A DNA stretch of 61,924 nucleotides from JBMNTP01 sp050945795. Its GTDB lineage: Bacteria; Bacillota; Clostridia; Christensenellales; MGBC116941. Below, one piece after another: positions 1 through 7,947 of the stretch (the first letter of the stretch is position 1; each line of letters starts with the position of its first letter). Location: positions 1-61,924 of the forward strand of contig JBMNTP010000008.1 of the NCBI GenBank assembly GCA_050945795.1. The letters are read 5' to 3'. The notes under the pieces were generated by a model. It did not search any database. It saw only the letters and a list, made by a program, of their open reading frames with translations, and was not told the DNA's origin. Both the position numbers and the translations under genes were made by a program.

Positions 1-38
1 GATATAAAAAACTAAGATATTCTTTTCAGTCTAAAAAA

Positions 39-58
39 GGTAATATGATATTACAACC
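39..58. promoter_or_regulatory. Probable GntR-type operator upstream of the sugar-binding protein gene
   Basis: This is a near-palindrome, ggtaatatgatattacaacc. Its first 12 bases (ggtaatatgata) recur exactly at 1389-1400 in the promoter of the GntR-family gene. Here it overlaps a weak -10 candidate (46-51) 17 bases downstream of ttttca (23-28). I infer an operator for the regulator encoded at 1440. The rest of 1-213 is a long leader in which I see no gene; it ends in the aggagg ribosome binding site at 201-206. Confidence 0.5.
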
Positions 59-213
59 TTCCCCATTTGGTTCCCTCGTATAAACTAATTCAGTATCCAT
101 TTGTGTTTTCGGACGATTGCTCAGCGGCCGACTTAGAGCATTCAAAATTTGTCGTCTGTTATCCCCAATCCGAAAATGCATGATAATAATAAACTATGCT
201 AGGAGGATACAAA

Positions 214-1251
214 ATGAAAAAGAGGGTACTCGCACTGGTTATGATCGTAATGATGTTAGCTGCAATGTTCACAGGATGCGCCGAACCTGCGGCAAGCAAC
301 GACAGCCCTCAACCGGCCGCTCCCAACACAGACGCCACCACCACCGACACCGCTCAAACGGTCGATCCCGACGAAGAATACGTTTTTATTACCCCGCTTA
401 TGTCGCTTGAATACTTCCAGCAACATAAAAACGCCGTAGAAGATGCGGCCAACGATTTAGGCGTAACCGGCTATATGGCAGGCACAGAAAAATATGATGC
501 CCAGGAGATGGTAACTGTTTTTGACACGCTGATTGAAAAAGGCGTTGCCGGCATCATCACCCCCGGCCATTTCGCCGACGCTTATCGCGATTGCGTTGAA
601 AGAGCATGGGCAAAAGGCATCCCCGTCGCCACCGTTACCCTCAACATTCCCGATTCTAAAGTTCTTAGCCATTTCGGCACTAACTATGTAACATATGGCG
701 AAATAATGGCCAAAACGCTTATGGACAAAATCGGAAAAGAGAAGTTCATTTTCTCAACTAACCTCCAAGGCGGCGGCGACCCTGCGCACGATATTATGAA
801 AGGCATTCTCAATGTCTGCGAAGCCAATCCCGGCTTTGAAATGGTAGCGCAGGTTGAAGACCAGTCCGACGCTGCCGTAGCCGCTTCTGTAATTGGAGCC
901 GCGCTACAGGCGAATCCCGATGTTAAAGGCGTCATAGGCGCTCAGTCGGTATCCGGCATAGGTGCTGTAACGGCGCTGCGCGAGGCCGGCCTGCTTGATA
1001 AGGTTGATATAGTCTGCATAGACAAAGACGCCCCCACCCTTGAGGCGATCGCCGACGGCGACATATATGCAACCGTTATAGGCAAGCAGTATACCGAGGT
1101 GTATTATGCCACAAAGTTCCTCTATGACTATAATCACAATAAGCTTAAACTGGTTTCGGACAGCAAAGCCGCGGGAATATCTCCGCTTCCTTCCTTCGTT
1201 GATACTGGCGCAATTATTGTAACCAAGGACAACGTATCTTTCTTCCAATAG
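214..1251 (+). CDS. Sugar ABC transporter substrate-binding lipoprotein
   Basis: The protein has 345 residues. It starts with a lipoprotein signal peptide (MKKR, a hydrophobic run, lipobox FTGC with Cys22), followed by an acidic, Ala/Pro/Thr-rich linker of about 35 residues. The rest resembles the type-1 periplasmic fold of CUT2 sugar-binding proteins (Peripla_BP_4). The ATG at 214 is chosen because aggagg lies 8 bases upstream; the earlier in-frame ATG at 196 would put that site inside the gene. No permease or ATPase gene follows, so these must lie upstream of the window or elsewhere. The gene precedes a regulator and an amino-sugar operon and shares an operator-like site with the regulator gene. 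I therefore infer that it captures that pathway's substrate; the ligand cannot be read from sequence. Confidence 0.85.
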   Translation: MKKRVLALVMIVMMLAAMFTGCAEPAASNDSPQPAAPNTDATTTDTAQTVDPDEEYVFITPLMSLEYFQQHKNAVEDAANDLGVTGYMAGTEKYDAQEMVTVFDTLIEKGVAGIITPGHFADAYRDCVERAWAKGIPVATVTLNIPDSKVLSHFGTNYVTYGEIMAKTLMDKIGKEKFIFSTNLQGGGDPAHDIMKGILNVCEANPGFEMVAQVEDQSDAAVAASVIGAALQANPDVKGVIGAQSVSGIGAVTALREAGLLDKVDIVCIDKDAPTLEAIADGDIYATVIGKQYTEVYYATKFLYDYNHNKLKLVSDSKAAGISPLPSFVDTGAIIVTKDNVSFFQ

Positions 1252-1262
1252 GCATTTAAATC

Positions 1263-1300
1263 GCGCCGGGTTGCTTTCGGAAAAAAGGTAGCCCGGCGCC
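1263..1300 (+). terminator. Terminator-like hairpin after the binding-protein gene
   Basis: gcgccggg (1263-1270) pairs with cccggcgc (1292-1299), and the stem extends inward through wobble pairs. The following T-tract is short and interrupted. The hairpin lies 12 bases after the stop codon and separates this gene from the regulator's own promoter. Confidence 0.6.
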
Positions 1301-1374
1301 TCACCCCTTTGTTCGCTTTATCTTGTTAACCATAATGCATACTATATAGCAATTCCCTAAACGTGCAATTTTGA

Positions 1375-1402
1375 TTGACATTTGAATTGGTAATATGATA
1401 AT
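1375..1402 (+). promoter_or_regulatory. Promoter of the GntR gene with overlapping operator
   Basis: TTGACA (1375-1380) and GATAAT (1397-1402) are separated by 16 bases. The 12-mer shared with position 39 (1389-1400) covers the spacer end and part of the -10, a position where a bound repressor would block RNA polymerase. This fits autoregulation by the GntR protein. The promoter may drive the whole run of genes to 10891, since no strong terminator is seen between them. Confidence 0.65.
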
Positions 1403-1439
1403 ATCCCTACGAATATAGCTATATATGGGAGGGGTATAA

Positions 1440-2138
1440 ATGTCCAAAGCGAACCGTGTACAGAACAGGACTAAATGCGATATGGTGGTTGAAGAGTTGA
1501 GAAACAGCATCGTGCGCGGGGATTATAAAACCGGGGATAGGCTCCCACCCGAAAGCATGTTATGTGAGCAGTTTGGGGTCAGCAGAATCACTATACGCGA
1601 GAGCTTAAAAAAATTAAACATGATGGGCATCGTTTCTATACAACAAGGCAGAGGAACATTTGTAGAGAATATAGACTTGGCGCTTTTTCTAAAACCAATG
1701 TATCAATTAATTGACTTTGAATCGGTTGATATAAGCACCATTTATGACGCCCGCCTTTATGTAGAATGCGGCTCTTGCCGGCTGGCCGCGATTAACAGAA
1801 CACCGGAACACCTCACGGCTATACATAACGCTTTGCTTCGGTTTAAAGATAGTTTAGACCATGGGGATATCGAAAAGGGAACCGTGTATGATACCGATTT
1901 TCATGTTGCAATTGCTGAAGCATCATGCAATCCGCTTATAAAAGCAATGCTTTTAACCATTGAGGATATTTCAAACGCTTGTGTACGGCGCAAAGGCGTG
2001 CTGAATCTCTTTATGGATATGTCCTATGAGCATCACAACAATATCTATGACGCTATAAAAGCCCAGGATCCCGATGAAGCGGAAAAATGGATAACGCTCC
2101 ACACAATGGGTTCGAAAGAGTTTCTCAATAGTATTTAA
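1440..2138 (+). CDS. GntR/FadR-family transcriptional regulator with FCD domain
   Basis: The protein has 232 residues. Residues about 13-78 form the GntR winged helix, with GDRLPPESMLCEQFGVSR and the wing QQGRGTF. Residues about 85-228 resemble the all-helical FCD ligand domain, including its usual metal-site signature (DTDFHVAIAE, then EHH and LHTM near the end). FadR-subfamily members usually repress sugar-acid or amino-sugar catabolic genes until an intermediate binds. It is the first gene before NagB-like, NagA-like and kinase genes and has an operator-like repeat in its own promoter. It is therefore the likely local regulator; the effector is unknown. gggagggg lies just before the ATG. 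Confidence 0.9.
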   Translation: MSKANRVQNRTKCDMVVEELRNSIVRGDYKTGDRLPPESMLCEQFGVSRITIRESLKKLNMMGIVSIQQGRGTFVENIDLALFLKPMYQLIDFESVDISTIYDARLYVECGSCRLAAINRTPEHLTAIHNALLRFKDSLDHGDIEKGTVYDTDFHVAIAEASCNPLIKAMLLTIEDISNACVRRKGVLNLFMDMSYEHHNNIYDAIKAQDPDEAEKWITLHTMGSKEFLNSI

Positions 2139-2187
2139 CGCCGCTGAATCAGCATAAGCGCGTATTATCATTATTTAGGAGGCCGTA

Positions 2188-3114
2188 ATGTTTAAATTCA
2201 AACCAGCTAGTTGTGTACCTTTTACTGATCAAGAGGAGCTGGCAAGATGCCGTAACCTCAGCGGTGCAGACCTAGAAAAGCACTGGAACCCCGATTTTAG
2301 GATCAAAATCGCCGGAGATCCAAGAGCGCTATTCATCGCGGATTGCTTTACGCGCATCAAACTGAGCGATGAATTAGATCAAAAACTTGTTATGGTTTTC
2401 CCAAATCCCTGGCCCATCGCCTATCAGGCCATAGGCGAATTGATAAGCCGCTTTAAAGTCAACTGCCGCAACGTACATATATTTGCTATGGACGAATGGG
2501 CGGATGAGGACGGCAAGGTCGCCCCGCTTGACTATAAAGCCGGCCTTGGCTACTATTTCGTAAAATATTTCTACGGCAGCATCGATCCTGAATACCGTAT
2601 GCCATTTGAGCAGGTATATTATTTCACAGATGATAATGTCGATTCGTATTCCGATATGCTTGATGAAGTGGGCGATGGCGGCGCCGACGTTATATACAGC
2701 GCTTGCGGCTGGCCCGGCCACATTGCTTTTATTGATCCCGATACCGAGGAATTCGCGGCCAATTCTCTTGAAGAATACAAGCAGATGGGTTCAAGGCTGG
2801 TGACACAGCACCCGCTTACCATCGCTGAAAATTCTCTTTTCCCCATGTTCGGCAGCAGCGGCGACGTAGCCAGCGTTCCTCCCCGAGCCGTAACCATAGG
2901 GCCTCGTGATATACAGCACGCCCGCTTACGTTTTGATATGCACAGCTTTACAGAGGTAGACGGCGTATCGTCGTGGCAGCGCATGATTTCGCGGCTGGCT
3001 ATGCACGGTCCGGTAACAATGCAAGTACCTATGTCTCTTAATCAGGAGCTGCGCACAGACGTATATGTCAGCCCCGCCATCGCTCGTCCTATTGAAAATG
3101 TTGAAATATTCTAA
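2188..3114 (+). CDS. Divergent glucosamine-6-phosphate deaminase/isomerase-like protein (NagB superfamily)
   Basis: The protein has 308 residues, longer than the usual 240-270 of NagB. NagB landmarks are visible: IFAMDEWADEDG (compare FNMDEY, Asp102 here), CGWPGHIAFIDP (compare GxGxDGHIAFNEP), AVTIGPRDI and a C-terminal HGPVTMQVP segment. However, the acid that precedes the GH pair in NagB (Asp141 in E. coli) is Pro176, and the catalytic Glu148 is Asp183. His178, the Asp141 partner, is kept. The enzyme probably acts on a phosphorylated amino sugar or related ketose/aldose, but not necessarily glucosamine-6-phosphate. It is second in the operon, with an aggagg site, and is followed by a propeller gene and amidohydrolases. 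Confidence 0.7.
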   Translation: MFKFKPASCVPFTDQEELARCRNLSGADLEKHWNPDFRIKIAGDPRALFIADCFTRIKLSDELDQKLVMVFPNPWPIAYQAIGELISRFKVNCRNVHIFAMDEWADEDGKVAPLDYKAGLGYYFVKYFYGSIDPEYRMPFEQVYYFTDDNVDSYSDMLDEVGDGGADVIYSACGWPGHIAFIDPDTEEFAANSLEEYKQMGSRLVTQHPLTIAENSLFPMFGSSGDVASVPPRAVTIGPRDIQHARLRFDMHSFTEVDGVSSWQRMISRLAMHGPVTMQVPMSLNQELRTDVYVSPAIARPIENVEIF

Positions 3115-3160
3115 GTTTAGCTATTAAGTCTTTTTATCGCTTCTGTTAAAGGAGATTCGT

Positions 3161-5173
3161 ATGAAAGAATGTTTGCTGACTAGTCCTAAGGACTATAAAA
3201 TCATTTCTCAAACAGGCGTACGGCAGTTCGTTTTCCCGCTTGATATCGACCATAACGCAATATGGGATTCAAGCATAAGCCCCGACGGAACATTGTATTT
3301 TGCCCTTGCCACAGAACTTTCTACGGCGGGGTATGTACGGCTGTACAAATACAATTATGAAACCAATACCGTTGATGAGCTGTTTCGTGTGGAAGACGTA
3401 ATAATGCCTTTTGACAGGTCAATCCGCCCCAGCAAATTCCATACCTCCATCGATTATATGAATGACGGGCGCATAGTGATGACCACTCATACTACCGATA
3501 AAGCGCCGGCTCACCCATCCTGGATGCCGGTAGCCTATTTCCATCATCTATGGGAAGGGTATCAGGGTTCGCACATAGTTGCTTACGATCCGGCTACAGG
3601 AAAAGCCGAAAACCTCGGCTGCCCGATACCTCGCGAGTCTATCTACGGCTCAAAATACGACCCCAAACATAATGCCCTTTATTTCATGGGCTGGATAAAA
3701 GGCCATGCTTATCGCTACAGCTTTGACGACCACTCGATCATAGATTACGGGCAATGCTCGGAGAACGCCGCTTTCAGGTTCATACAAGACAAGGAAGGCC
3801 GCCTATATACCGGCACCCGCTCCGGCTGGCTGTATCGCATTGATACCGATACCGGTAAAATTGAAGACCTAAACTTCCGCATTCCCTACCATGTCTATCC
3901 TGAATACTCCGCCGATTATAAAGGCCTTAGCCACGGCGGCATAGGCCCGGACGGCAGGTTGTATATGTGTTTCTTCTACAGCCGTAAAATAGTCGCCTTC
4001 GACAGCACTACCGATACTTTTGAAGTCATTGGCGATTATCTGCCGGCGCAAAAGCACAATATAAACGAAACGCGCAACGGCATATTCGGCATGGACTTTG
4101 ACAGCGAAGGCGTGATGTGGTATGCCGTGTTCAGCCGCAATTGCGACAGCGACCGCCTCGAGATAGGAATGCCTTCTTCCCTGTTCCGCTGGGATATAGC
4201 AAGAGGAGGCAAGCCTGAATGGATGGGAATAATAGGAACAAAAGAGCGGGCGGCTTGCTGGACTAGCGAAGTAAATATATCAGATGACGACATAATGTAC
4301 ATCATAGGCACAAATCACGCCGTCGACGGCCCCGACATCACAGCCATCGACCTTAAGCAGTACCGCAAGGATATGTATAACTTTGGTAATGAGATTACCG
4401 AAGACCCGTACTATCTTGAAAATCCGCCGGAACGCTACCGCAAAGTCGCTGACTATTTCCTCAATAACATCAAATTCTTAGAAAAAAACAAGTGGAATAT
4501 AGAATATGATTTAGACTATGAACCAATTCGCCTGTGGAGGGCACTGGCTCCTAATCATATTGAGGATTCTCCTGTAAAGCAGCTACTATGGACGGATAAC
4601 AATACTCTAAAAGGCATATGTGGCAACGAAACCGACTATGTGTTCACCGTATCAAACGGCGAATTAAAAGGGATTCTACCTGCCTCTGAAAATCCGGATG
4701 ATTACAACATGCTTCTAAACGCAGCGGAGCAAAAGACCTCTTTTACTGATACTCCCGCCCTACCCCATTATCCCGGGCGTCAGTATAAAGCCGAACCTGT
4801 CGCGCAGGCGTCTATTGGCGATAAAACAGTCATTGGCACGCTCGATGGTATGCTGGCGGTATATGACGGCAGCAGCGTATTTTCGCTCGGCCCCGCCGCC
4901 TATAACGGCCCGGTGCGTGACATGGCGGCTATGCCGGACGGCAGCGCCGTTTACGGTGTAGCCGGCGATCAGGACGATATAGGCATACTGTTCCGTTACG
5001 ACGAAACGAGCGGTCTTAAGTGGCTCGGCCATGTGTCTTACGGTGCTCCGAGTGATTTTGGCCCCATACATTGCAATGTGCTATCGGCATGCGCTATAAG
5101 TCCGGATGGTAAAACTCTTGTTGTCGGCTCGGGAGATCGTCTCGGTACGCTGATGTTCTATCGTCTGCCTTAA
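3161..5173 (+). CDS. Large cytoplasmic beta-propeller protein of unknown function
   Basis: The protein has 670 residues, no signal peptide and no membrane segment, so it is probably cytoplasmic. Repeated short strand motifs end in SPDGTLYFA, DPATGKAENLG, DTDTGKIEDL, GPDGRLYM, DSEGVMWYA, MPDGSAVYG and SPDGKTLVVGSG. This is the pattern of SMP-30/gluconolactonase, PQQ-like or WD-type blades. The number of blades suggests two propellers: about 20-400 and 450-670, joined by a helical, charged stretch (about 400-460). It lies between the NagB-like and amidohydrolase genes with its own aaaggag site. It could be a lactonase, epimerase or sugar-binding scaffold; I cannot assign a reaction. Confidence 0.65.
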   Translation: MKECLLTSPKDYKIISQTGVRQFVFPLDIDHNAIWDSSISPDGTLYFALATELSTAGYVRLYKYNYETNTVDELFRVEDVIMPFDRSIRPSKFHTSIDYMNDGRIVMTTHTTDKAPAHPSWMPVAYFHHLWEGYQGSHIVAYDPATGKAENLGCPIPRESIYGSKYDPKHNALYFMGWIKGHAYRYSFDDHSIIDYGQCSENAAFRFIQDKEGRLYTGTRSGWLYRIDTDTGKIEDLNFRIPYHVYPEYSADYKGLSHGGIGPDGRLYMCFFYSRKIVAFDSTTDTFEVIGDYLPAQKHNINETRNGIFGMDFDSEGVMWYAVFSRNCDSDRLEIGMPSSLFRWDIARGGKPEWMGIIGTKERAACWTSEVNISDDDIMYIIGTNHAVDGPDITAIDLKQYRKDMYNFGNEITEDPYYLENPPERYRKVADYFLNNIKFLEKNKWNIEYDLDYEPIRLWRALAPNHIEDSPVKQLLWTDNNTLKGICGNETDYVFTVSNGELKGILPASENPDDYNMLLNAAEQKTSFTDTPALPHYPGRQYKAEPVAQASIGDKTVIGTLDGMLAVYDGSSVFSLGPAAYNGPVRDMAAMPDGSAVYGVAGDQDDIGILFRYDETSGLKWLGHVSYGAPSDFGPIHCNVLSACAISPDGKTLVVGSGDRLGTLMFYRLP

Positions 5174-5189
5174 ACTGAAAGGAACTATA

Positions 5190-5921
5190 ATGAAAATATT
5201 GGATGCGTTTAGTGTTATCGGCATCCCCGGGCTAGGTGGTACCGAGCCCGGGTTTCTTTTAGAGGAAATGCGCAAAAACGGGGTGGAAAAATCGGTTATA
5301 GTGCCGTACGACCGCCGCGTCGCCGTAGACAACGCCGAAGCCAATCAATATATTTTAGATACCGTATATAAATACCCGGATTCTTTTATAGGCTTTGCTA
5401 CCGTTAATCCATGGTATGGCGAGAGGGCGGCGGCGATGCTCCGTGAAGCTTTTTTGTCCGGTCTTAAGGGAGTGTATTTTAAAAGCACAGTACAAGGCTT
5501 TATGCCGGATGATGAAATGCTTTACCCGCTCCTTGATATCTGCGCCGAGTACGGCGCTCCCGCCTTTTTCCATACCGGCACCCCGGTAAACGCGCTGCCG
5601 TTTACAGTAATGTCGCAGGCTAAGCGATATCCTTCCGTAAACTTTATATTGGGGCATATGGGCGCTAATGACTATGTAGGCGATGCTTTTGCCGCCGCGC
5701 AACTCTGCGACAACATATATCTTGAAACCAGCCTTAATCTTACCGCTCTTATAAAAAGCGCGGCTAATATACTACCCAATCGCGTTATTTTCGGTTCCGG
5801 CTCGCCAAGAAGCGTTATGGAATTTGAGCTAAAAAAGACTCGTGAAGCCGTTTCCGATAAGGCTACACTTGAAAAGATACTATCAGGCAACCTTACTCGC
5901 GTTTTAGGAGGCAGGCCATGA
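5190..5921 (+). CDS. Amidohydrolase-2 family protein lacking the metal ligands (possible pseudoenzyme)
   Basis: The protein has 243 residues with the TIM-barrel outline of the amidohydrolase-2 family (PF04909): FIGFATVNPW, GLKGVYFKS, FFHTGTP and ILGHMGAN. The start LDAFSVIG should read DAHxHxG, but Phe7 and Val9 replace the two metal-binding histidines. Near the end, FGSGSP has Gly204 where the catalytic Asp (FGSD) belongs. His128 and His156 remain. The barrel therefore looks intact but without a normal metal centre. It overlaps the next gene, an intact family member, by four bases (ATGA), so the two are probably translated together. A heterodimer with a regulatory or structural subunit is an attractive guess; a metal-independent reaction is the alternative. 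Confidence 0.7.
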   Translation: MKILDAFSVIGIPGLGGTEPGFLLEEMRKNGVEKSVIVPYDRRVAVDNAEANQYILDTVYKYPDSFIGFATVNPWYGERAAAMLREAFLSGLKGVYFKSTVQGFMPDDEMLYPLLDICAEYGAPAFFHTGTPVNALPFTVMSQAKRYPSVNFILGHMGANDYVGDAFAAAQLCDNIYLETSLNLTALIKSAANILPNRVIFGSGSPRSVMEFELKKTREAVSDKATLEKILSGNLTRVLGGRP

Positions 5922-6688
5922 TTATAGATACTCATACTCATTTACTTGACGGAGATTGGCTATGTGATTTTGAGGCGGTACCTACGGCAGATGCGCTTAT
6001 TGCCGCGCAAGAGCGCTTTGGCGTATGCCAGATGTGGATGAGCTCAACAGGCGCGCTTGCCGATGATTTCACGCGCTACAATCGCCTGCTTTACGAAGTT
6101 ACCAAGCCCTTCCCAAAACGCTTTGTTAATTTCGCGTCGGCCAGCCTCTATTTTGGTGATCGCGCCATTGATGAAATACGGCGCTGCATAGAGGAATACG
6201 GCTTTGGCGGCATAAAAGTTCATTACTGGATGCAGGGCTCAACAGTTCATTCTAAAGCCACGCATAATTTAATGGAACTGTCCATACGCCATAAAGTGCC
6301 TGTTCTTTTCCATGACGGCACACCGCCCACCAGCGAAACGCTCCAGATAGCATATCTGGCCGAACAATATCCTAAAGCCACCGTTATACTCGGCCACAGC
6401 GGCATGTTCGATACCTGGCGCAGCGCTATAGACGCCTGCAATCGGCTAAACAACTTATATCTTTGCATCAGCGCCTCCCCTATTCAAGACGTTGAGCAGA
6501 TATGCCTTAAAGCCCGCCCCGACCGGCTGCTTTTTGGCTCCGATTACGGCGCAGCGCCTAGCGATGATGTGTTTTGGAACCGTTTTGACGCCATTGAATA
6601 CGGCTGCCGTGACTCAGCCTTAAAAGAAAAAATATACAGTGGCAACGCTCTTGAGCTTATGAAAACCTTGCAAGGAGGTAACGTATGA
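5918..6688 (+). CDS. Amidohydrolase-2 family metal-dependent hydrolase
   Basis: The protein has 256 residues. It has the complete amidohydrolase-2 set: IIDTHTHLL (His6, His8), FHDGTPPTS (His132), ILGHSGMFD (His160) and LLFGSDYG (Asp209). The family hydrolyses or decarboxylates small cyclic or acylated substrates (lactones, amides, acids); the substrate here is unknown. Its ATG overlaps the stop of the metal-less paralogue, and its own stop overlaps the ATG of the NagA-like gene. The three therefore form a coupled translational unit. Confidence 0.8.
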   Translation: MIIDTHTHLLDGDWLCDFEAVPTADALIAAQERFGVCQMWMSSTGALADDFTRYNRLLYEVTKPFPKRFVNFASASLYFGDRAIDEIRRCIEEYGFGGIKVHYWMQGSTVHSKATHNLMELSIRHKVPVLFHDGTPPTSETLQIAYLAEQYPKATVILGHSGMFDTWRSAIDACNRLNNLYLCISASPIQDVEQICLKARPDRLLFGSDYGAAPSDDVFWNRFDAIEYGCRDSALKEKIYSGNALELMKTLQGGNV

Positions 6689-7833
6689 AAGCAATTGTAA
6701 ACACAAAGCTGGTTATGGAGAACGGCATAATCCAAGACGGCGCTCTTACTTATGACGGCGATCGTATAATACAGTGCGGATGGGCGCAAGACGTCGAAAT
6801 CCCTGAAAGCGCCGAGATTATAGATGCGGGCGGGCTTTATACAGCGCCCGGCTTTGTAGATGTGCATAATCATGGAGGAAACGGCGCATGGTTCTATCTT
6901 GAGCCGGAACGCGCCAGCGAATTTTTCCTTAAGCACGGTCAAACCACCGTTCTGCCTACTATTTACTTCAATCTTGACTACAAAACTACTATGGAAGGCG
7001 TCAGGAGAATTAAAAACGCCTGTAAAACGGGAGCCGGCCGCATAATGGCGGGGCTGTATATGGAAGGCCCTTACATGAACACCAAATACGGCTCAGATAA
7101 CAAAAACATAAAGTGGAAAGAGGATATATCGCCGGATGAGTATGTAAGCCTTGTCGACTATATAGGCGATTTTGTGAAGGTATGGTGTATCGCACCCGAA
7201 CGCCCCGGCATAGAAGAGTTTATGCAGTACGCGCATAGCGTTAACCCCTCCGCCGTTTTTAGCATAGGCCATTCTATAGCCGCGCCGGATCAGATTCTTC
7301 CGCTTAAAAAATACGGTATCCGCAATGAGACGCACCACTGCAACAACGGCGCTCCCAAAGGGCGGGCGCGCGGAGTAAAAGGCGTAGGCCCTGACGAATT
7401 CTGCCTTTATGACAACGATATATATGCCGAGCTTATATGCGACTCGCAGGGTATACATGTACACCCGTTTATGCTGCGCCTCGTTGTTAAGATCAAAGGA
7501 ATAGATAGGGTAATACTTATTACCGACTCCTTCCCTATTGCCGGAGAGGCGGGGCCCGGCATCGCCAGTGCGCCCGATCTTGGGTACGACTCAGAGGGTC
7601 ACCTTGCCGGCAGCAAGCTCACAATGGATCAGGCCTGCCGCAATATGATGAAGCATACCGCTTACGGTCTGTGTCATGTAATAAAGTTTGCGACAATAAA
7701 TCCGGCTCGTATGGCGCGGCTTGATGATGAGGTGGGCAGCCTTGAAGCCGGCAAAAAAGCCAATATAATCATAATCGACGATATGATAAATATAAACAAA
7801 GTAATTTTCGAAGGAGAAACTGTCGAGCTGTAA
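6685..7833 (+). CDS. nagA: N-acetylglucosamine-6-phosphate deacetylase-like protein
   Basis: The protein has 382 residues, a typical NagA length. Metal and substrate motifs are all present: VDVHNHGG (His61, His63), YMEGPY (Glu127), IGHS (His196), ETHHCNNGAP (His217/218) and LITDSFP (catalytic Asp). The family removes acetyl (or another N-acyl group) from amino-sugar 6-phosphates. It overlaps the preceding gene by four bases and has aaggaggt just upstream. Together with the NagB-like and kinase genes it defines the operon as amino-sugar catabolism. The unusual partners suggest that the true substrate may be a modified relative of N-acetylglucosamine-6-phosphate rather than that compound itself. 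Confidence 0.85.
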   Translation: MKAIVNTKLVMENGIIQDGALTYDGDRIIQCGWAQDVEIPESAEIIDAGGLYTAPGFVDVHNHGGNGAWFYLEPERASEFFLKHGQTTVLPTIYFNLDYKTTMEGVRRIKNACKTGAGRIMAGLYMEGPYMNTKYGSDNKNIKWKEDISPDEYVSLVDYIGDFVKVWCIAPERPGIEEFMQYAHSVNPSAVFSIGHSIAAPDQILPLKKYGIRNETHHCNNGAPKGRARGVKGVGPDEFCLYDNDIYAELICDSQGIHVHPFMLRLVVKIKGIDRVILITDSFPIAGEAGPGIASAPDLGYDSEGHLAGSKLTMDQACRNMMKHTAYGLCHVIKFATINPARMARLDDEVGSLEAGKKANIIIIDDMININKVIFEGETVEL

Positions 7834-7880
7834 AACACGATACTGCGGTATCAAGCTGTAAAACACGATACTGCGGTATC
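7826..7880 (+). repeat. 28-bp tandem duplication spanning the nagA stop
   Basis: Two identical 27-base copies (7826-7852 and 7854-7880) are separated by one base. Each contains the small dyad gatac-tgcg-gtatc. The first copy includes the last Leu codon and stop of nagA, so the second looks like a duplication of the gene's end. The remaining bases to 7947 hold the next gene's ribosome binding site (aaaggaga). Confidence 0.85.
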
Positions 7881-7947
7881 GGAGCGCTAAATAAAATAGT
7901 ATAAAAACTCCGCGCCGCTCAAAATGCATATAAAAGGAGAGCGTAAT

